Source: 3107 sp965216225
Lineage (GTDB): Bacteria; Pseudomonadota; Alphaproteobacteria; Rhodobacterales; Rhodobacteraceae
Direction: 5' to 3'
Length of the DNA stretch: 64,000 nucleotides
Assembly (NCBI GenBank): GCA_965216225.1
Contig: CBDCFF010000020.1
Coordinates: 1-64,000, forward strand
Shown in pieces: positions 1 through 8,732 of this stretch; positions within the stretch are counted from its first letter, which is position 1; every line of letters starts with the position of its first letter. The notes beneath the pieces are model-generated. The model was not told the DNA's origin, did not search any database, and saw only the letters and a program-made list of their open reading frames with translations. The translations under genes and the position numbers were made by a program.

Positions 1-525
1 TTTTCGAACCGCCGCGATCTCGGTTTCTTTCCAGCCACGCCTTTCCAACGACCAATTTGTGCTTCCGCACGACGACGCTGATTGTAACCGCTGCTGACTT
101 GCCAGGCCAGTCGCCCATCCGCCAGAAATCGCGAAACCGGACCCTCGAACTGGTCAAGAAGCCCGGGCAGCGCAGCGGGATCGCCGATGTAATCCAGAGT
201 CAGGTCCGAGCAGATGATCTCACCGGACGCGAGATCCAGACCAAGGTGCAGCTTTCTCCATGATTTGCGTTTGGCCTTGGTTTCATGCTTGTTCTGCTGC
301 CACTCACCTTTGCCGAATATCTTCAGACCGGGACTGTCCACGGTCAGATGGATCGGTTCGGTTCTGTCAATCCGCGGCTTTTGGGGCAGCATCAAGCCCC
401 GTCCCCGGCGTCTGACGCAGGGGTAGTTTGTAAATCGTGCGCAGGGTCAGGCAAGTTGCGATGGCAAATTCCGAATACTCAGGCTGACCGCGTTGCCGGA
501 GGCTCTCGTTATACCCCGCCCGGTG
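1..525 (-). pseudogene. IS5-family transposase remnant, cut by the window edge
   Basis: The minus strand reads SHRAGYNESLRQRG and GQPEYSEFAIATCL near 525-420, then, in another frame, HLTVDSPGLKIFGKGEW and KSWRKLHLGLDLASGEI near 345-210. These are hallmark segments of IS5-family DDE transposases of Rhodobacteraceae. The first DDE aspartate lies in the VDSPGL motif. Internal stretches are missing after LRQRG and after LPLRQT, and the frame shifts near 367, so the gene is dead. Its C-terminal part runs out of the window on the left. The exact 5' end and the terminal inverted repeat could not be placed. Confidence 0.7.
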
Positions 526-658
526 TGTCACCCGACATCGTTTCCTCGGAAATTTGTGGCGGCGGCCAGAGGTGAACTTATGTGGCGTCAAGGACGTCCA
601 GATCAGAGACAAAGCTCTCACCTGCCAGACAAGACGGCAACCCTGCAACAACGTCCCG

Positions 659-898
659 TTCTTCGCCTTCGATCCGGCGATCCGAAAGATCATCTACACC
701 ACCAACGCCATCGAGAGCCTGAACCGGGTGATCCGCAAATCAATCAAGACCCGCGGATCGTTCCCGACCGATCAGGCCGCAACAAAGCTGATCTATCTGG
801 CCATCCGCAACTTCGAGAAAGGCGGCAGGAATGTTCGGGAATGGTTTGCAGCCCGCAACCAGTTCGCTATTATGTTCGACGAGCGCTTCAATGCGTGA
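659..898 (+). pseudogene. IS256-family transposase, C-terminal fragment
   Basis: About 80 residues read FFAFDPAIRKIIYTTNAIES, then LNRVIRKSIKTRG and end in MFDERFNA. This is the conserved C-terminus of IS256/Mutator-type transposases (the TTNAIES motif). The first three quarters of a normal protein of about 400 residues are missing, and the upstream open frame (554-658) shows no similarity I recognise. The fragment ends shortly before GAGTTCAGGACACTCCC (939-955), which looks like the terminal repeat of such an element. It is a different IS256 type from the one at 1242-6410. It abuts an IS110 fragment on its right, which suggests it inserted into that element. Confidence 0.75.
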
Positions 899-955
899 CT
901 GTATTTGAAACCCCCATGGACCGGGACACATACACAGAGTTCAGGACACTCCCTT

Positions 956-1241
956 GAGAACCGGATTGTGACAGGCGGCGGCCAGCGCAGCCTGGAACAG
1001 CACATGCCGTAGAGACCGCCTGCCGCTGGCGACCGCTCTCCTGCCTCGCATCGCCCTGCTGTCATGTGGTGTCAGAGCCAGGCCGGTCATGGCAGCGGCT
1101 TCGCCCGATGTCATCCGGCCGGGGTCCGGCAATTCGGCGATCAACATTGCCGCACAGACCGGGCCAATCCCCGGGATTGATCGTAAAAGCCCCGCCCTCA
1201 GGGCAAGAGGTCTCACTCGCGCGATAACGTTTTCGATCCGG
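956..1241 (-). pseudogene. IS110-family transposase, C-terminal fragment
   Basis: The minus strand reads LRAGLLRSIPGIGPVCAAML, then GEAAAMTGLA and HVLFQAALAAACHNPVLK. This is the helix-hairpin-helix (Transposase_20) part of an IS110-family DEDD recombinase. It is nearly identical to the element at 6557-7715. It is cut at CHNPVLK by the IS256 end at 955 and cut again at 1241 by the end of another IS256 element, so both sides were truncated by later insertions. It has no start codon and no function of its own. Confidence 0.8.
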
Positions 1242-1270
1242 GCTATGCCCGAAAGTTGGTGACGGCGTGA

Positions 1271-2158
1271 TCAGGCGGCTTGGTTAAATTGTTTGATCCC
1301 GTCCTTGAATGCAATCCCTTCGATGATCTCGGGCATACGATTTGCGCCGTCCAGTTTGCGCCACTTTGTCTGGGCTGACATCATCAGCTTGTAAGCCATG
1401 GCAAGGCCGGTTTTACGGCTCAGGCATCCCTTCGTTTTTCCGGTACGGTGTCGGACTGTGGCGAAGGTGCTTTCGATAGGGTTCGTGGTCCTGATGTGCT
1501 TCCAGTGCTCGGCAGGGAAATCATGGAAGGCCAGCAGTACCTCGCGGTCTTTGGCCAATTTGGCGACGGCCTTGTCGTATTTCACGCCGTAGGTCGCGAC
1601 GAAGAAGTCAAAAGCAGCCTCAGCATCCATGCGGGTTTCAGCCTGCCAGATGTCGTGCAGATGGCCCTTTGCTTTGGCCTGAACGGACTTCGGCATCGCG
1701 TTGAGCACATTACCCGTTTTGTGAAACCAGCAGCGCTGTTCGTTAGTCGCACCAAACACCTCGCGCAATGCGTTCCAGAACCCCAGAGCGCCGTCGCCAA
1801 TGGCAAGATCGGGCGCATGGGTGAGCCCACGGCGCTGCTGATCAAGGAGCAATTCGCGCCATCTTTGGGTGCTTTCGCGGTAGCCATCGGCGAGGCCGAT
1901 GATCTCCTTGCGGCCCCATTCATCTGCACCAATAAGTACGAGAACACATTGCTTTTCTTCTGCCATTCGTGGGCGAAAGTAGACGCCGTCTGCCCAGATG
2001 TAGACGAAACGCCGCGTGCTGAGATCGCGCCGTTGCCATCGGTCATACTCATCCCACCAATCGGCTTTAAGCCGCGATATCGTGGTCGAGGACAGCCCTG
2101 CGGCATTGGGACCGAGCAAAGCGGTGAGCGCCTCGTGAAAATCGCCGGTCGAAATACC
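1271..2158 (-). pseudogene. IS256-family transposase, C-terminal two thirds (copy 1)
   Basis: The protein piece starts at GISTGDFHEALTALLGPNAA and continues through RFVYIWADGVYFRPR, APDLAIGDGALGFWNAL and HIRTTNPIESTFATVRHRTG to GIKQFNQAA. Two DDE-type acidic residues are visible (the D in ADGVYF and the D in IGDGALGF), and the TTNPIES motif is the family signature. The reading frame is intact across this piece. The N-terminal third was separated by the IS110 insertion and lies at 5955-6317. The open frame extends upstream to 2287 through the IS110 end, which would add a meaningless 40-residue leader. The joined ancestor would be close to 415 residues. Confidence 0.85.
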
Positions 2159-2162
2159 CTTG

Positions 2163-2381
2163 TCTATTGGATTTCCCAGGCATTCGTATCCGTGCGATAC
2201 GGATGCCACCCCTCGGGTCGCTGCTGCAGCCCGAGGGGTGGCGGGGGATGGATCGATGATGCCCTGGTCTTTGAGGACCGTTCTCAAGATGGATCACCCC
2301 CGCCCTTTTGATGAACCCGAACAGATAGTGGAGGAGGGAACACCCCTGCCTCGTATGACAGGAACGGGAGACGAAAAGGTC
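2163..2381 (+). ncRNA. Candidate bridge/seek RNA of IS110 copy 1
   Basis: The 219-nt leader between the IS110 left end and the transposase start is strongly structured. ATCCGT (2188-2193) pairs with ACGGAT (2199-2204). CCACCCCTCGGG (2207-2218) pairs with CCCGAGGGGTGG (2230-2241). IS110-group elements are known to encode a bridge RNA in this left-end position that guides target and donor choice. Here that role is inferred from position and folding only. The tip of the second hairpin differs from the one in copy 2. The element's transposase is broken, so this copy would act only in trans, if at all. Confidence 0.4.
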
Positions 2382-2542
2382 ATGAATGGTACCATCGGCA
2401 TCGACATCCCGAAAGTGTAGCGCGACAATCAAGATGAGAAGTGCGCGTCAATCAGGATGAGAATCCTTGGTCGCGACGTTTGGGACGATGCCGGGCTTTT
2501 GTGCCGCGATCAAGGGGTTTGTTTTTTGATTGTCGCGGAGCG

Positions 2543-3352
2543 TCAATCAGCTTTGGTGTTTTCCGGTGTGGCTTTTTGTGCAGGCCTTCCCGGCCCCTTT
2601 GCCTTTTGTGCTGCTCTTCGCCGGTAGCTTTCGACATTCATCTCGAAGATGGTTGCGTGGTGCACGAGCCTGTCGACGGCGGCCAATGTCATGGCCGGGT
2701 CTGGAAAAATCGCATTCCACTCCCCGAAGGGCTGGTTGGCCGTGATCAACATTGAGCGGCGTTCATATCTCGCGCTGATGAGTTCGAAGAGCACACTGGT
2801 TTCAGCCTGATCCTTGGTGACGTAGGTGATGTCATCGAGGATCAGCAGATGGAATTTGTCGAGCTTTGCAATGGCACTTTCGAGGACGAGATCGCGGCGG
2901 GCCTGTTGGAGTTTCTGGACCAGATCGGTGGTGCGGCTGAATAGGACGCGGTAGCCTTGCTCGACAAGGGCGAGCCCGATGGCTGAGCCGAGATGTGATT
3001 TGCCCACACCTGGCGGCCCAAACAGCAGGATGTTGCCGCCCTTTCCGATCCAGCTGTCGCCAGCGGTGATCGCACTGACATGGGCCTTGGACAGCATGGG
3101 GACGGCTGTGAAGTCGAAGGTGTCGATCGTTTTTCCGGGCAACAGGCGTGCCTGTGCGAGATGTCGCTCGATACGACGGCGATCTCGTTCAGCCAGTTCA
3201 TGCTCCACCAGGGTGCTGAGCATCCGAGCGGCGGGCCAGCCTTCCTTGTCGGCTTGTTCCGCAAAGCGCGGCCATAGCGCCTTGATGGCTGGCAAGCGCA
3301 ATTCGGTCAGAGCCAAGGTTAGGCGGGCGGTATCGGTCTGGGGCGATGTCAT
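2543..3352 (-). CDS. istB: IS21-family helper ATPase IstB
   Basis: 269 residues, the normal length for IstB. It is an AAA+ ATPase that loads onto target DNA and activates the IstA transposase. The N-terminal IstB domain (TLALTELRLPAIKALWPRFA) is followed by Walker A, GPPGVGKSH (about residue 113), and Walker B, LLILDDITY (about residue 168). A basic tail rich in K, R and P closes the protein. The start codon overlaps the istA stop by 4 bp (ATGA), so the two genes are translationally coupled. The frame is intact. Confidence 0.95.
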   Translation of the reverse strand: MTSPQTDTARLTLALTELRLPAIKALWPRFAEQADKEGWPAARMLSTLVEHELAERDRRRIERHLAQARLLPGKTIDTFDFTAVPMLSKAHVSAITAGDSWIGKGGNILLFGPPGVGKSHLGSAIGLALVEQGYRVLFSRTTDLVQKLQQARRDLVLESAIAKLDKFHLLILDDITYVTKDQAETSVLFELISARYERRSMLITANQPFGEWNAIFPDPAMTLAAVDRLVHHATIFEMNVESYRRRAAQKAKGPGRPAQKATPENTKAD

Positions 3353-4869
3353 GCTGTCACCTCCTGAGCGGATGGCGTACCGCCGACCAACTGGTCGTAA
3401 GATGACAGGTCGGCCAGTTGCACCGCGACTTGGGGGAGTGCGTCTTGTGATGGGCTAAACACTGCGCGTAGGGCCGCCATGTCAGGCGGGCGCTTCTGGC
3501 GAAGGTCCTCCTCAAGCTGCGCTGCCAATTCAGCCTCGCAGCCCCGCTCGTGTGCCAGCGCCAGAAGATCGACAACCATGCGACACGCCGCCTTCTCACT
3601 GGTCTGCTCCAGCAGGAATGCGAACATGTTACGGAACGCCCGGCGCGGGAATAGCTGATCCCGATAGACCAGCCCCATCAGCGCCATGGGCTTTTTGCGC
3701 AAGGAGTGGATGACGTGGTGGTAATTGACCACGTGCCCATGGCTCCCGGTGCTCGAGGCTCGTCCGCGTGTCAGCGTTAGCAGGGCAGAGCTTCCCAGGA
3801 ACAGCTCCAACCGATCATCGTAGAGCCGAACCCGCAGCTGATGCCCGATCAACCGGGATGGCACGGTGTAGAACACCTTGCGCAAGGTGAAGCCCCCGGA
3901 GGAAGTGACGCGCAACGTGATCTCCTCGTAATCCGTGGTCCGCCGCGTCGGCAAAGGTCTGAGGCTCGCACGTTCCGCATCGATACGCTTGGCATTGCGG
4001 GCGTTGATCCGGCCCACGATCTCGTCGATGAAGCGACGATAATCTTGCAAGCTTTCGAAGTCGCGCGACCCACGCATGACCAGCGCGTCCTCAATGGTGC
4101 GCTTCAGATGCCCATTGGGGCTCTCGATGGAACCGTTCTCGTGTGCGACGCCCTTGTTGTTGCGCGTCGGCGTCATTCCATAATGGTTGCACAGGGCGTC
4201 GAAGCGGTCGGTTAGATCGGCCCGGGATGACTTATCCAGGTTCTTGAAGGCCGCCGACAGGCTGTCAGTTCCATGATTGTGTGGCACGCCGCCGAGCGTC
4301 CAGAGGGCGTTCTGCAATCCCTCAGCCAGCGCCACATAGCTTTCGCCGCCCAGCACGACGTGGGCGTGCTGAAACCCGCTATAGGCAAGCCGGAAGTGAT
4401 ACAGTCGATGGCCCAGTGCCTCACCGGCAATGGTCACACCCAACTTGCCCATGGCGGTGAAATCCGACAGGCCCATTTTGCCCGGTGTGTGGGTCTGCCG
4501 GAAAATGACGTCCTGTTCAGGGCCGTGTTCCGCATTCCAGGCGCGTATCCGTCGCTCCAGAGTCCGTCGGATGCCCGTACCCAGATCAGAATGCCGACGC
4601 AGAAGCTCCTCGTAAACCGCCACAGGTCGGATCCCCGGTGAGGACCGCAGAAGCGGCACGACCTCCGCATCAAAAATGTCCGCCAGCGGGTCCGGACGCC
4701 GCCGGCCGCGAGGGGCCTTCTTCCGTGATGGTAAAATTGGGTCAGCTTGCAGCCGATAGCCCGTTGCCTGGCTGATCCCCGCCTTGGCAGCGGCAACGGC
4801 AACGGAATGGGTCGATCTGAGCGTCATGAAGAGCCTCATTTGTTGGTCAGTGACATGACAGCCCGGCAT
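3349..4869 (-). CDS. istA: IS21-family transposase IstA
   Basis: 506 residues from the ATG at 4869, chosen because AGGGGATC precedes it; an in-frame start at 4896 is possible but less likely. The N-terminus has the helix-turn-helix THSVAVAAAKAGISQATGYR. The rve catalytic core carries the DDE residues in GLSDFTAMGKLG, NHGTDSLSAAF and GVAHENGSIES. A C-terminal IstA beta-barrel-type region follows (RKVFYTVPSRLIGHQLRV). IstA cuts and joins the IS21 ends. It forms one unit with istB downstream (4-bp overlap). Nothing looks broken. Confidence 0.94.
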   Translation of the reverse strand: MPGCHVTDQQMRLFMTLRSTHSVAVAAAKAGISQATGYRLQADPILPSRKKAPRGRRRPDPLADIFDAEVVPLLRSSPGIRPVAVYEELLRRHSDLGTGIRRTLERRIRAWNAEHGPEQDVIFRQTHTPGKMGLSDFTAMGKLGVTIAGEALGHRLYHFRLAYSGFQHAHVVLGGESYVALAEGLQNALWTLGGVPHNHGTDSLSAAFKNLDKSSRADLTDRFDALCNHYGMTPTRNNKGVAHENGSIESPNGHLKRTIEDALVMRGSRDFESLQDYRRFIDEIVGRINARNAKRIDAERASLRPLPTRRTTDYEEITLRVTSSGGFTLRKVFYTVPSRLIGHQLRVRLYDDRLELFLGSSALLTLTRGRASSTGSHGHVVNYHHVIHSLRKKPMALMGLVYRDQLFPRRAFRNMFAFLLEQTSEKAACRMVVDLLALAHERGCEAELAAQLEEDLRQKRPPDMAALRAVFSPSQDALPQVAVQLADLSSYDQLVGGTPSAQEVTA

Positions 4870-5954
4870 GAACGATCCCCTTGCACAGAAAATCATTCCT
4901 TATCCGAGCCGGCCACAACCGTCAGGCCCGCCCCAAAAGGGCAAAACGCGTGTGCGGGGCCTCCCCAGTCGGGCTACGCCCTCCCTGCGAGCCCCCGCAC
5001 ACGCGTTCTCATCCTGATTGACGCTGGATTCTCACCTTGTTTGTCGCGCAGCACGAAAGATCATCTCGACACCCATCGCCTGAGCGATGGCAAGGCGAAA
5101 CGCTTCACCAACGACCGGACAGGACTGAAGACGCTGAAGAACCGGATCGGCCCGCAGTGCTGCCGCGTCGTCCACGAGCCTGCAGGACGCTGTCATCGCG
5201 ATCTGGAGGCCCGCCTTTCAAAGACGGGTCACGCCATGGTCAAGGTGAACCCCAAACGCGCCCGCCGCTTCGCCGAAGCGGTCGCCCAGTCCGCCAAAAC
5301 TGACCGGAACGATGCGGAACTGCCGGCCCGCATGGGGGCGATGCCTGACCTGAAGGCTTCACCGTTGCGCGATGAACCCATGAACGATCTGCGGGAGGTG
5401 CATGTCGCCCGGAGCGCTCTCATCAAGGACCGGACTGCCTGCCGGAACCGGCTCTGCGGTGCGCGCAACACACTCGTCAAGGCGCAACTGAAAACCAGGA
5501 TGCGCCGGATCGCAAGGCAACTTGCCCGGCTCGATGCCGGGTTGAAGAAGCATATCCGCGAGGATGCAAAGCTTGCCAGACAGTTCGAGATCCTGCGGTC
5601 GATCCCCTGCCGTCGCAATACTCATCGAAATGCCGGAGATCGGAACCTTGACGCCCAGGCAGGCCGCCGCGCTTGCGGGCCTGGCTCCCTTCGTGCGCAA
5701 GTCCGGCAAATGGACAGCCAGAGCGAAAATCGGAGGCGGACGAGCCGGGCTTCGCCAGGCGCTCTACATGCCCGCCCTCGTCGCAGCGCGCTGCAATTCC
5801 CAACTCACCTGCGTCTACAAGGCTTTGCGTCAAAAGGGCAAGAAAGCCAAGGTCGCTCTTGTGGCAATCATGCGCAAGCTCATCATCCTCGCAAATACCT
5901 TGATCCGCGAAAACCGCCAGTGGTCCAAAATCAAACCTTGACCAAGACAGATAT

Positions 5955-6317
5955 CTTGAGATAGAGCCACGGCAGCAGTTCCTCAATCGATCTGGCCTTG
6001 CGCAGTCAGGGCGGCAAGATCGACGAGGCGAAACGGATCTTTTCGTCCACATTGCCCCGGTCCCGCACCCGCGGCACCTTCACTGCTATCGGGCCGATGC
6101 CGGTCATAACCTCGCGCTCGGGCAGATGACCATGGCGCACCAGCCGCGCACGGCCATCGTCCGTCACCTCGCGGGCATGGGCGGCGAGGAGCGTGGCCAA
6201 TTCCGCTTCCACCGCCTGTTTGAGCAGTTGGCGCGCGCCGGTTTGCAGGATGTCGGTCAGCGGGTCAGACGAAAATCCCGATGGACCGGGCAACGGCGTG
6301 ATGGTAGACTTCGTCAT
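5955..6317 (-). pseudogene. IS256-family transposase, N-terminal third (copy 1)
   Basis: The ATG at 6317 opens MTKSTITPLPGPSGF, followed by LLKQAVEAELATLLAAHARE and the EVMTGIGPIAVKVPRVRDRG block, the usual N-terminus of IS256-type transposases. A TGA stop at 6006-6008 replaces the TGG tryptophan codon found in copy 2 (SSILPPW). The remaining codons continue to LYLK at the IS110 junction (5955). So this copy has both a nonsense mutation and an insertion. The C-terminal part is at 1271-2158. Confidence 0.85.
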
Positions 6318-6410
6318 GTGGCATATCCTTTTCTCTGCTGAGGATTGCGGCGCGTGAACAACGCCATGATATGCCGCCCATCAGGGCCATCACCAACTTT
6401 CGGCTATAAC

Positions 6411-6556
6411 TCCTTCATGAACGCCTGTAACTTCGCCCGAAGGCTCAAGACCCTCAGCGGCCTCACGCCCTGTGAATACATCTGCAAGGTCTGGACAACA
6501 GAGCCAGATCGTTTCATCCTGAACCCGATCCACCAGATGCCGGGACTGAACACCTC
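6411..6556 (+). pseudogene. IS481/IS3-type integrase, C-terminal fragment
   Basis: About 45 residues, NACNFARRLKTLSGLTPCEY, then ICKVWTTEPDRF and HQMPGLNT. This is the conserved end of a retroviral-integrase-type transposase widespread in alphaproteobacteria. The left side is cut by the IS256 end. On the right the usual stop after PGLNT is missing because the IS110 leader begins there. It is unrelated at the sequence level to the IS481 copies at 23519 and 27419. Confidence 0.7.
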
Positions 6557-6750
6557 ATGTGTCTCGTCCCTGCCATGGGTTCCCCGTCGCCGCTCCTGGC
6601 CAGGACCAGAGACGGGGTGGGATACAGCGCTGAACACCTTGTGGCATGACCACGTTCACCAGCAGGCTGATCCTGCCTCTCTTCACCGTCTCGAACAGTT
6701 GACGGCGGCCCGTTTTGCGGGACCGCGAAGCATAAGGAAGAGAGAGTGAC
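6557..6750 (+). other. Left-end leader of a second IS110-family element
   Basis: This is about 194 bp of non-coding sequence between the truncated IS481-type fragment and the IS110 transposase start. By position it is the place where IS110-group elements encode their bridge RNA. Short inverted segments are visible (for example CCCCGTCGCC near 6589 against GACGGGG near 6611). I found no extended perfect hairpin like that of the other IS110 type. A ribosome-binding stretch (AAGGAAGAGAGAG) precedes the ATG at 6751. Confidence 0.3.
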
Positions 6751-7715
6751 ATGATAGCCGGGATAACCATTCCCGGGATAGATGTATCGCGCGACCGGCC
6801 GGATGGGTTCTGCCTTCCTGGCGAGAAGCGGTTCCGGCATCCAGACACGGCGGACGGCCATATTGCGCTGATCGCGATGATCCGGCGGTTCTCCGGTTCG
6901 CTCAAAGTCGGATTTGAGGCCACGGGTGGTCAGGAACGGGGGCTCTGGACAGAACTTGTCGGCGCAGGCATCGTGGCCGTGCAATTGCCACCAGCACAGA
7001 TCAGGGCCACAGATCAGGGCCTTCGCGCTTTGCCGGGGCACGCGCGCGAAGACTGATCGGATAGATGCGGAACTCATCGCCCGGTTCATGGCATTCCGAC
7101 CGCAAGCCGGGCGAGAACTGCCAGGCGAAAATCTGCGTATTCCCGGAACCCTGACGACCCGGAGAGGTCAACTCGTCGATATGCGCAAGCGGCTCAAAGC
7201 TCAGATCGGAGTTCGAAGGAAGCAGGGCATTCCTGCCGGTGTCGAGACCATGGATGACGACCTGAAAGACCTGCTCGATACCCAGGTCGATGACATCGAA
7301 CGGCGGATCGAAAACGTTATCGCGCGAGTGAAACCTCTTGCCCCGAGGGCGGGGCTTTTACGATCAATCCCGGGGATTGGCCCGGTCTGTGCGGCAATGT
7401 TGATCGCCGAATTGCCGGAACCCGGCCGGATGACATCGGGCGAAGCCGCTGCCATGACCGGCCTGGCTCCGATACCACATGACAGCGGGGCGATGCGAGG
7501 CAGGAGAGCTATCGCCGGCGGCTGGCAGTCTCTGCGGCATGTGCTGTTCCCGGCTGCGCTGTCACAATCCGGTTCTCAAGCCTGTCGCAAAACGTCTCAA
7601 GGAGCGAGGGAAGCCGCACAAACTCGTCATAATCGCAATCGCACGCAGGCTGGTCACAATCGCAAACGCGATCATCAAAACCGGCATCCCCTGGCGCCAG
7701 CAGCTCACAGAATAA
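6751..7715 (+). pseudogene. IS110-family transposase (second type), frameshifted
   Basis: The first frame reads MIAGITIPGIDVSRDRPDGF and GFEATGGQERGLWTELVGAG. A second frame continues with AKTDRIDAELIARFMAFRPQ and GLLRSIPGIGPVCAAMLIAE. A third finishes with VAKRLKERGKPHKLVIIAIA and ends at WRQQLTE. Together they make the DEDD N-terminal domain and the C-terminal helix-hairpin-helix domain of an IS110 recombinase of about 320 residues. At least two frameshifts (near 7050 and near 7560) inactivate it. The fragment at 956-1241 is a second, truncated copy of the same element in the opposite orientation. Confidence 0.85.
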
Positions 7716-7826
7716 ACACAGTTGCTAGGCTGCCCGACGACAAAGCGGGATGCGGCTGCGCTGACATGTTTCCGATGCCAGCCGCCCGAAGATGCCGCAG
7801 GGCACCTGCTTCGCCATCCCCCGCCC

Positions 7827-8729
7827 CTACGACCGGCTGGTGGTCGGGTCGAGCTCGTCGCGCAGCCAGTCGCCGACGATACTCATCGACAGGGTGGTAA
7901 GAAAGATCGTCATTCCGGGAACACCGGCGATCCACCAGGCATTCAGCAGATAGTCGCGGCCATAGCTCAGCAGATTGCCAAGCGACGTGTTCGGCGGCTG
8001 AATCCCCACACCCAGAAAGCTCATGGAAGTTTCAAGGAGCACGGTTTCAGGAAAGTTGATTGACACCTGAACGATCAGGACCGCGAGGATGTTGGGAAGG
8101 ATATGCAGCAGATAGACGCGCATGGTTCCCCCGCCAAGAAGACGGACCGAAGACGCATAGCCGTGGTTGACAGCGGCAAGCGTCAGGCCCCTGCTGATGC
8201 GGGCGTATCGTTCCCATCCCTGAAAGCCGACCAGAAGAACGAACAGCAGCAGGTTGCCGGTGCCGGTCACGGCAATGACGGACAATGCAATGATCACGAA
8301 AGGCATCGAGGCCTGGAAATCCACAAGAACCATGATCGCATCGTCAACCCATCCGCGAAAGCGTGCTGCGATGAACCCGATCGAACTGCCGACAATCGCC
8401 CCGAAGAACGTTCCGAACACCGCAACCAGCATGGTCAACTGAACCGACACGAAAAGGCGGCTCAGCACATCCCGGCCCAGATGGTCGGTGCCCAGCAGGT
8501 GAAAACTGCCATCCACTCCGGTCGAGAACGGCGGCAGAAGGCGCGAAAGAAGAGAGGTCGCCTGGTAATCATACGGCATGATCACGCGCGCGGTCAGGGC
8601 GACCAGAAAGATCAGCAGCAGCCAGACCATGGAAATCCTGACCAGTCGGGGCGATGTCGTGATCGCGGTGAACGTGGCCTTCCATCTGGAGTGGGGTTCA
8701 AACGTCTCGGCGGTGTCCAGTTGGGTCAT
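7827..8729 (-). CDS. Oligopeptide-type ABC transporter permease (DppC/OppC family)
   Basis: 300 residues, inner-membrane permease. A cytoplasmic N-terminus with the OppC_N segment is followed by TM1 (MVWLLLIFLVALTARVIM) and the periplasmic motif LLGTDHLGRDVLSRL, diagnostic for DppC/OppC. The BPD_transp_1 domain has about five more helices, and the coupling EAA-type loop lies around ASSVRLLGGGTMRVYLLHIL. The gene is the last of a minus-strand operon, 3 bp after the dppB-like gene. Substrates of the family are peptides, opines, nickel complexes or glycosides; nothing in the permease decides between these. The region downstream (7716-7826) holds no gene. Confidence 0.92.
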   Translation of the reverse strand: MTQLDTAETFEPHSRWKATFTAITTSPRLVRISMVWLLLIFLVALTARVIMPYDYQATSLLSRLLPPFSTGVDGSFHLLGTDHLGRDVLSRLFVSVQLTMLVAVFGTFFGAIVGSSIGFIAARFRGWVDDAIMVLVDFQASMPFVIIALSVIAVTGTGNLLLFVLLVGFQGWERYARISRGLTLAAVNHGYASSVRLLGGGTMRVYLLHILPNILAVLIVQVSINFPETVLLETSMSFLGVGIQPPNTSLGNLLSYGRDYLLNAWWIAGVPGMTIFLTTLSMSIVGDWLRDELDPTTSRS

Positions 8730-8732
8730 CTG

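Larger units (their letters stand above)
2416..5053 (-). mobile_element. Complete IS21-family element (2638 bp)
   Basis: The left end begins TGTAGCGCGACAATCAAGAT and the right end, read inward, TGCTGCGCGACAAACAAGGT. Both ends continue into a second shared block, GTCAATCAGGATGAGAA. These are the multiple terminal repeats typical of IS21. The target duplication CGAAAG is present at 2410-2415 and 5054-5059. The target is the start of an IS110 transposase gene, whose sequence resumes exactly after the right-hand duplication. Both genes, istA and istB, are intact, and the duplication is perfect, so this is the youngest and probably still active insertion in the nest. Confidence 0.93.
2382..5941 (+). 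pseudogene. IS110-family transposase (copy 1), split by IS21 and frameshifted
   Basis: Translation starts at 2382 (MNGTIGID) and is interrupted after about 11 codons by the IS21 element (2416-5053). It resumes at 5060 with DHLDTHRLSDGKAKRF and the DEDD-type N-terminal RuvC-like domain. Near 5605 the frame is lost after EILRSIP and continues in another frame as VAILIEMPEIGTLTPRQAAA to the stop at 5941. Copy 2 has the same lesion at the same place, so it predates their duplication. About 10-11 bases of the usual SIPGIGP coding stretch seem to be missing. Non-functional as it stands. Confidence 0.8.
2163..5954 (+). mobile_element. IS110-family element, copy 1, interrupted by IS21
   Basis: The element sits inside the IS256 transposase codons for LYLK|GIST. 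The tetranucleotide CTTG (CAAG on the other strand) is present at both junctions (2159-2162 and 5955-5958), as expected for the core of an IS110 recombination. Removing the IS21 and its 6-bp duplication leaves about 1.15 kb, the same as copy 2 at 21430-22581. The element has a long untranslated left end (2163-2381) and almost no right end after the stop codon. That is the layout of the IS110 group proper, not the IS1111 group. Confidence 0.8.
1242..6410 (-). mobile_element. IS256-family element, copy 1, interrupted by IS110 and IS21
   Basis: The ends carry imperfect inverted repeats: CTATGCCCGAAAGTTGGTGA inward from 1243 and, on the other strand, TATAGCCGAAAGTTGGTGAT inward from about 6408. 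The transposase gene is on the minus strand in two pieces (N-terminal part at 5955-6317, C-terminal part at 1271-2158). They are separated by an IS110 element at 2163-5954, which itself holds an IS21 element at 2416-5053. Without these insertions the element would be about 1.37 kb, normal for IS256. The flanks differ (an IS110 fragment on the left, an IS481-type fragment on the right) and show no target duplication, so the surroundings have been rearranged since insertion. Confidence 0.8.
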
